From NCBI GenBank assembly GCA_947044365.1, contig OX345636.1:60205537-60269536 (forward strand): a DNA stretch of 64,000 nucleotides, read 5' to 3'. This DNA is from Petrosia ficiformis. Taxonomy: Eukaryota; Porifera; Demospongiae; Haplosclerida; Petrosiidae. Numbering within the stretch: position 1 is the stretch's first letter; every line of letters starts with the position of its first letter. The translations under genes and the position numbers were made by a program. Positions 60,348-64,000 of this stretch are shown here, one piece after another. The notes below the pieces were generated by a model, which was given only the letters and a program-made list of their open reading frames with translations, searched no databases and had not been told where the DNA came from.

Positions 60348-60789
60348 ACACATTGCTATGATCTATACACATTGCTATGATCTATTCACATTGTTATGAT
60401 CTATTCACATTGCTATGATCTATTCACATTGCTATGATCTATACACATTGCTATGAGATATTCACATTGCTATGATCTATTCACATTGCTATGATCTATA
60501 CAGATTGCTATGATCTATACACATTGCTATGATCTATTCACATTGTTATGATCTATTCACATTGCTATGATCTATTCACATTGCTATGATCTATACACAT
60601 TGCTATGAGATATTCACATTGCTATGATCTATTCACATTGCTATGATCTATACAGATTGCTATGATCTATTCACATTGCTATGATCTATACACATTGCTA
60701 TGATCTATTCACATTGCTATGATCTATTCACATTGCTATGATCTATTCACATTGCTATGATCTATTCACATTGCTATGATCTGTTCACA
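60348..60789. repeat. 19-bp minisatellite, about 23 copies
   Basis: Unit acacattgctatgatctat with t/a, gatcta/gagata and cacattg/cagattg variants. A block of several units is itself repeated. The final unit reads gatctgttcacag and supplies the acceptor of the exon at 60791. Lack of unique spacers excludes a CRISPR array. Confidence 0.95.
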
Positions 60790-60790
60790 G

Positions 60791-60835
60791 ATGACAAATC
60801 TACTGTTACTAAGAAACAGGAGGTATCACTCCCAG
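60791..60835 (+). CDS. Linker micro-exon 3 (45 nt, phase 1-1), acceptor supplied by a minisatellite
   Basis: The acceptor ctgttcacag at 60781-60790 is the decayed last unit of the 19-bp minisatellite. Donor gtactg starts at 60836. The exon encodes (with split codon) DDKSTVTKKQEVSLP, a paralogue of the linker exons at 57738 and 63364. It is followed in frame by the caspase exon. Because the tract in front of the acceptor is repeat DNA, skipping or use of other AGs in the array is possible; skipping would keep the frame. Confidence 0.68.
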
Positions 60836-61455
60836 GTACTGATTTGTGTTCCATATCAGTTTCATTATCATAATTTTAATGTTCTATATGAGTGTTTGAA
60901 ACATCCCATAGTTTAGTAATAATAATTATCATTGCAATTACAATAATAGCACTTGCCATGTTGCTTCCTTCACCTTGTTAAGATAACTATACACTGTGAA
61001 CAGTAATGATATAAAATATATTCCAAACATTTCTAAATCAGTTAGTAAAATTGTCCTCCATTTTCTATTGTCACATGAAGTGATTGAAGTTTAGCTGTAT
61101 ATAGGACTGAAATGAAAATTTAAAATCTGCTTTATCACCTAATGATCAAATGGCTGCTTGTGTTATTATCATTGGGGTAATGCTTGCAAGGTTTGCTTGT
61201 AGAAAATATCCAACACTTCCTAGTCACTTCGTTTCCATTCTGATTTATCATCATAAGAATGCTAGGGCAACATGTGCAAATCTGTCTGCTCAGCATCTAT
61301 TTTAATGATTGTATTATTTGTATTACATGTAGTGATAAAAGTTGTAATAGTCACATGTACATGTATATGGTGTGTATTGGTTATCAAAATTGTATGAATT
61401 GATTTTACTTTATTGATATGACAAAATTCACCTTTTATCTATTATGAATTTATAG
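60836..61455. other. Intron before the caspase exon
   Basis: AT-rich; 61258-61400 is the shared repeat described at 58340. Nothing else recognised. Confidence 0.5.
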
Positions 61456-62187
61456 ATGATCAAAAAGAACATGAAAAATTCAAGACACTGCTTGAATTAG
61501 CTTGTCGGGGAAAGACTACTGCTAATGGCATTGCTATCGTCATTGGAATATCTGGTCCTGAAGGGATTGAACTTGACATTAAAAACATGTCATCAACCTT
61601 TGATGAGTTAAATTTCGCTGTCTTCTCTCAAAGCAATTTAACCTCCTCTGAACTGGTGTCCTTGTTGAATGTTGCTTCACATTTTGTCTATCCCCTCAGT
61701 TACAAGTTTATAGTGTTATATTTTGCTGGTCATGGTGGTGTTGATAATGGACAAGCTTATGTCCTACCATTACAACTCCAAGAAACAAAAGATCCTGAAA
61801 AGGTGTACATTGAAGAATCTATTGTTTCTCAGTTTTCAAGTGAAACGTCTCCATCTCTTCAATATCGTTTTCGAATCCTTCTTTTTGATTGCTGTTTGAC
61901 CACTCCATCCACAAGAAACGATCCTTCAATTAAATCAGAAAAATTCAGCCTTGAAGCTCTAGGTGGTTGCCTGGTAGCATATGCAACTTCCAGAAGCTAC
62001 AAATCCGAAGGAGACATGAAAAGAGGAGGACTATGGACACACCATCTCCATCAGAATCTGAAGCTTCCTCTACCAATCAGCATCATTCTGGATCGAACAC
62101 ATGATGCTGTAAAGATGGAATCTATAGCTTCTGGAAGAGTACAAGAACCTAACTATCATTCCTGTATCGGTGAAGTTTATTTGAAAG
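61456..62187 (+). CDS. Caspase-like (peptidase C14 fold) domain exon, 244 residues
   Basis: Acceptor gaatttatag ends at 61455. Inferred donor gtactg at 62188 gives phase 1-1, matching the neighbouring linker exons. Order: linker tail DDQKEHEK; first strand GIAIVIGI (about residues 28-35); helix with DIKNMSSTFDELNFAVF; LTSSELVSLL; strand FIVLYFAGHGG with predicted catalytic His at residue 93; strand FRILLFDCC with predicted catalytic Cys at residue 147; LVAYATSRS; and a p10-like GLWTHHLHQNL. The 54-residue His-Cys spacing and Asp-x-Cys motif are closer to metacaspases and paracaspases than to the QACxG of classical caspases. No obvious Asp-rich processing loop separates large and small subunits. 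Substrate preference cannot be told. It is the only long, codon-like ORF in the window. If the donor is not used, the frame runs on to a TGA at 62436-62438. Confidence 0.92.
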
Positions 62188-62438
62188 GTACTGTTATTGT
62201 AATGGTTTGGTTAGAGCCACATCTCTTTGAAGAATGTGTATATTCATATCGTCCTCCATACTATAGGTACAAGTGTATTTATATACACCATCCACAGCAC
62301 AACATAATTAAGATTAGCGGGGTAAATTTATGCATGAAGTGTGACGAGTTTTACGCCTCATTAGTAATTATTATTCATAAGTGGGATGAGTTACAATTGG
62401 CTTTGTCACTAATACGTCTTCAAATGTTGTATATTTGA
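62188..62438 (+). other. Possible read-through 3' end of the caspase exon
   Basis: The caspase frame stays open for another 83 codons after the inferred donor and stops at TGA 62436-62438. The added residues (TVIVMVWLEP onward) resemble no C14 element and look like translated intron. An AATAAA at 62779-62784 could serve a transcript ending here, though such hexamers are expected by chance in DNA this AT-rich. The in-frame linker exon at 63364 favours splicing; retention could still make a second isoform. Confidence 0.3.
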
Positions 62439-62478
62439 AGCAGGGAAAGAAAGAACTAAGGTTTCTATAATCTTATTT

Positions 62479-62712
62479 CAGAGTTTATGATAGGTTTTGG
62501 AAGTATGAGCTAAATTGGCTCAACAATGGTTATAGTGAGTGCATCTTTGGGGATACATCTTGAACCAATTAACAAAGAGTTAATGTTGTTAGTGAGAATA
62601 TAATCATAATTACATGTAACTGCACCATCTGGCCCAAAGAGAGAACTGTGCAGTGCTAAATAAGAAGTTCTTTGGGCCAGTGGTGCGCCATATGACCTTA
62701 TCAAAAACACTG
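62479..62712. mobile_element. hAT-like MITE, CAGTGTTTTTGATAAG family, just after the caspase exon
   Basis: Starts cagagtttatgatagg and ends cttatcaaaaacactg. Flanks tcttattt and tcctattt match at 7 of 8. It lies 40 nt after the read-through stop, so a retained-intron transcript would carry it in its 3' UTR. Confidence 0.75.
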
Positions 62713-63363
62713 TCCTATTTAAAGTATAAATGTATAGATAGCCTCTCAATGAAATTGAAAATGTGAAATTATAATTGCAATAAAATGGCCATGGGAGAAG
62801 TTTCTTACTCCATGTTACCAACGTTTTAGACTTGTAGAGATGTTTAAAAAACTTTGGCCGTTATAAACATCTATAGCAATTGGTAACAGCAAAATGGTGA
62901 GCTACTATTTGATATTTCACTAGAAACGGGTTATTGCAACATTTCTGTGAAAGCAAGTGGATATCCAGATATTCATTCGTTAAACTAAGCAAATATCCAG
63001 ATACCAAAACTACTATCCATTGCAGCCCTAGTTTAAAGCCATACCTATGAAGTTTGCGTCTTCACCATTTTAAACCCCTACTAAAGTTAAGTGGGCTGCA
63101 TCTAAGGACTACCAGATATTCAGCATTACTCTGATCAAACACTATCCATACAGTGTACTAGACCATCTCTTGATCATAGAGAGGAGCGGCTTGCTACACC
63201 AGACTAGCTTCTGCAAATATTTATGTCCCAGACCAATATTCCCTGAAAGTTTTAATGATGTTATAGTTTGTATTAGTTACATGTATATTAGTTATATTAG
63301 GTGTACTGGCTGTAAAGCTTGTATTGTAATATTGTTTTCAAAGAAGTTTTTTTCCTTTTGCAG
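62713..63363. other. Intron after the caspase exon
   Basis: 62713-63070 has no recognisable feature except an AATAAA at 62779-62784. From 63075 it is the second copy of the linker-exon block. Confidence 0.5.
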
Positions 63364-63414
63364 ACAGTAGCCAAAATAAAGCTATTACTACAAAACAAGA
63401 AGAAGCAGTACCAG
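63364..63414 (+). CDS. Linker micro-exon 4 downstream of the caspase exon (51 nt, phase 1-1)
   Basis: Acceptor ccttttgcag ends at 63363; donor gtgcta at 63415. It reads DSSQNKAITTKQEEAVP with the split codon, clearly a copy of the exon at 57738 (KxEAVP ending). The surrounding 0.7 kb duplicates 57460-58130. Its presence after the caspase exon implies more coding sequence beyond the window, perhaps a second linker-plus-caspase module. An unused relic is possible, but splice signals and frame are intact. Confidence 0.6.
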
Positions 63415-64000
63415 GTGCTAAATACATTTCCAATATCTTCATAATAAATAAATACAATATCTTATACATTGCATTGTATAAAGCTGTATTTACAAAGGTT
63501 ACCAAGGGTGGCAAAAGAGGTGTTTGCAAAATTAAGGGGACAAACCCCCCCATCTGCTGACATACACATGGCCAACTAGATAGGGAGATCTGGATGCAGG
63601 GTTCCCTAAGAAAATTAAAATTTTGCAATCTCTGAGTTCACTTTTGGTTGCATATTCAAACAAAATTCATATTTGACCACAAAAGATTGCAAATTAATAA
63701 GTTATTTTATGTTGAAAAATTATGCAGAGGACAAGATTTTAATAGGGGGACAAATACACCCCTCCCCCGCTACAACTAATACAACTAGGTCAAATAATAT
63801 AAACTATATACATGTAACTATTACAACTTTTACCACTACATGTAACACAAATCCTCAGAGGATTATAATAAATTGATTCTGAGCACATGTTGCCCTACAA
63901 TTATTTATTCATGACGGGTGTGGTCACTTATTTTATTATGCCCTCAGTTAACTATTAGAATGTTAACTACTATGTCTGAATCACAAATAATATAGTCTTG
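63415..64000. repeat. Linker-exon block, copy 2, downstream part
   Basis: Co-linear with 57786-58130 to about 63770, then a reversed copy of the 58340-type repeat (to about 63905). The next exon is not inside the window. Confidence 0.65.

Larger units (their letters stand above)
11926..63414 (+). other. Multi-exon ankyrin-repeat / caspase-like gene, partial at both ends
   Basis: Ten exons on one strand join in a single open frame. Five phase-0 exons encode ankyrin repeats of 33, 30, 33, 33 and 25 residues. A 37-nt exon then changes the phase from 0 to 1, and four phase 1-1 exons of 48, 45, 732 and 51 nt follow. In-window product: about 458 residues, ordered ANK x5, Lys/Glu-rich linker, caspase-like domain, further linker. 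No start codon, signal peptide or final stop can be assigned, so more ANK exons probably lie upstream and more coding sequence downstream. Ankyrin repeats bind proteins and C14 peptidases cut them; an intracellular sensor or scaffold with protease output is inferred, not shown. The 8-11 kb introns between ANK exons are almost entirely duplicated blocks and transposons. Phase agreement across all ten exons is the strongest evidence for the model. Confidence 0.8.

Noticed and set aside
60348..60789. Possible CRISPR-like array
   Set aside because: Units are contiguous 19-mers without unique spacers in a eukaryotic intron; it is a minisatellite.

Overview
The window is eukaryotic nuclear DNA, very AT-rich, with spliced genes, long introns and dense non-autonomous DNA transposons. 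Three things point to an early-branching metazoan, most plausibly a demosponge: single-repeat ankyrin exons joined to a caspase-like domain, hundreds of self-complementary ACATGT/GTACAT hexamer clusters, and many hAT-type miniature elements with 8-bp target duplications. The species call is inference. There is no bacterial operon, CRISPR array or rRNA.

One gene runs on the + strand from before position 11926 past 63414. Nearly all the rest is its introns. Ten exons can be supported from splice sites, phase and homology. Five encode ankyrin repeats, all phase 0: 11926-12024, 23236-23325, 31209-31307, 41192-41290 and 51200-51274, spaced about 8-11 kb apart. Micro-exons of 37, 48 and 45 nt encode a Lys/Glu-rich linker. 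A 732-nt exon (61456-62187) encodes a caspase-like (peptidase C14 fold) domain with a GHG histidine and a DCC cysteine motif. A further 51-nt linker exon lies at 63364-63414. The order is ANK repeats, charged linker, caspase fold, which suggests a sensor or scaffold module feeding a cysteine protease. That role is inferred. Both ends of the gene lie outside the window.

Region by region: 1-11.9 kb is intronic or upstream duplicated DNA, with a tRNA-derived SINE-like insert at 4.36-4.52 kb. From 8.2-12.0 kb, 29.9-32.0 kb and 37.3-41.3 kb lie duplicated blocks, each carrying one ANK exon. From 13-16.7 kb there are an unidentified minus-strand first-exon-like ORF, a 292-bp near-perfect hairpin and a mariner-like MITE. 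17.0-20.0 kb and 33.4-36.5 kb are a duplicated pair. 41.3-50.1 kb is a nest of hAT-like elements, some with BED-finger remnants, partly in inverted duplication. 53.3-56.6 kb is a 3.3-kb CTTGTG/CTTGTA satellite. 60.35-60.79 kb is a 19-bp minisatellite that ends in the splice acceptor of a linker exon. 57.5-58.1 kb and 63.1-63.8 kb are a duplicated pair, each carrying one linker exon.

The most striking signal is that the ANK exons are far more diverged between block copies than the introns around them. By hand count, two copies differ at 34 of 99 exon positions but at about 2% of the flanking intron, and another pair differs at 14 of 99 versus about 1%. Ordinary duplication would give the opposite pattern. 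It suggests diversifying selection on, or cassette-like replacement of, ankyrin repeats attached to a caspase-like effector.
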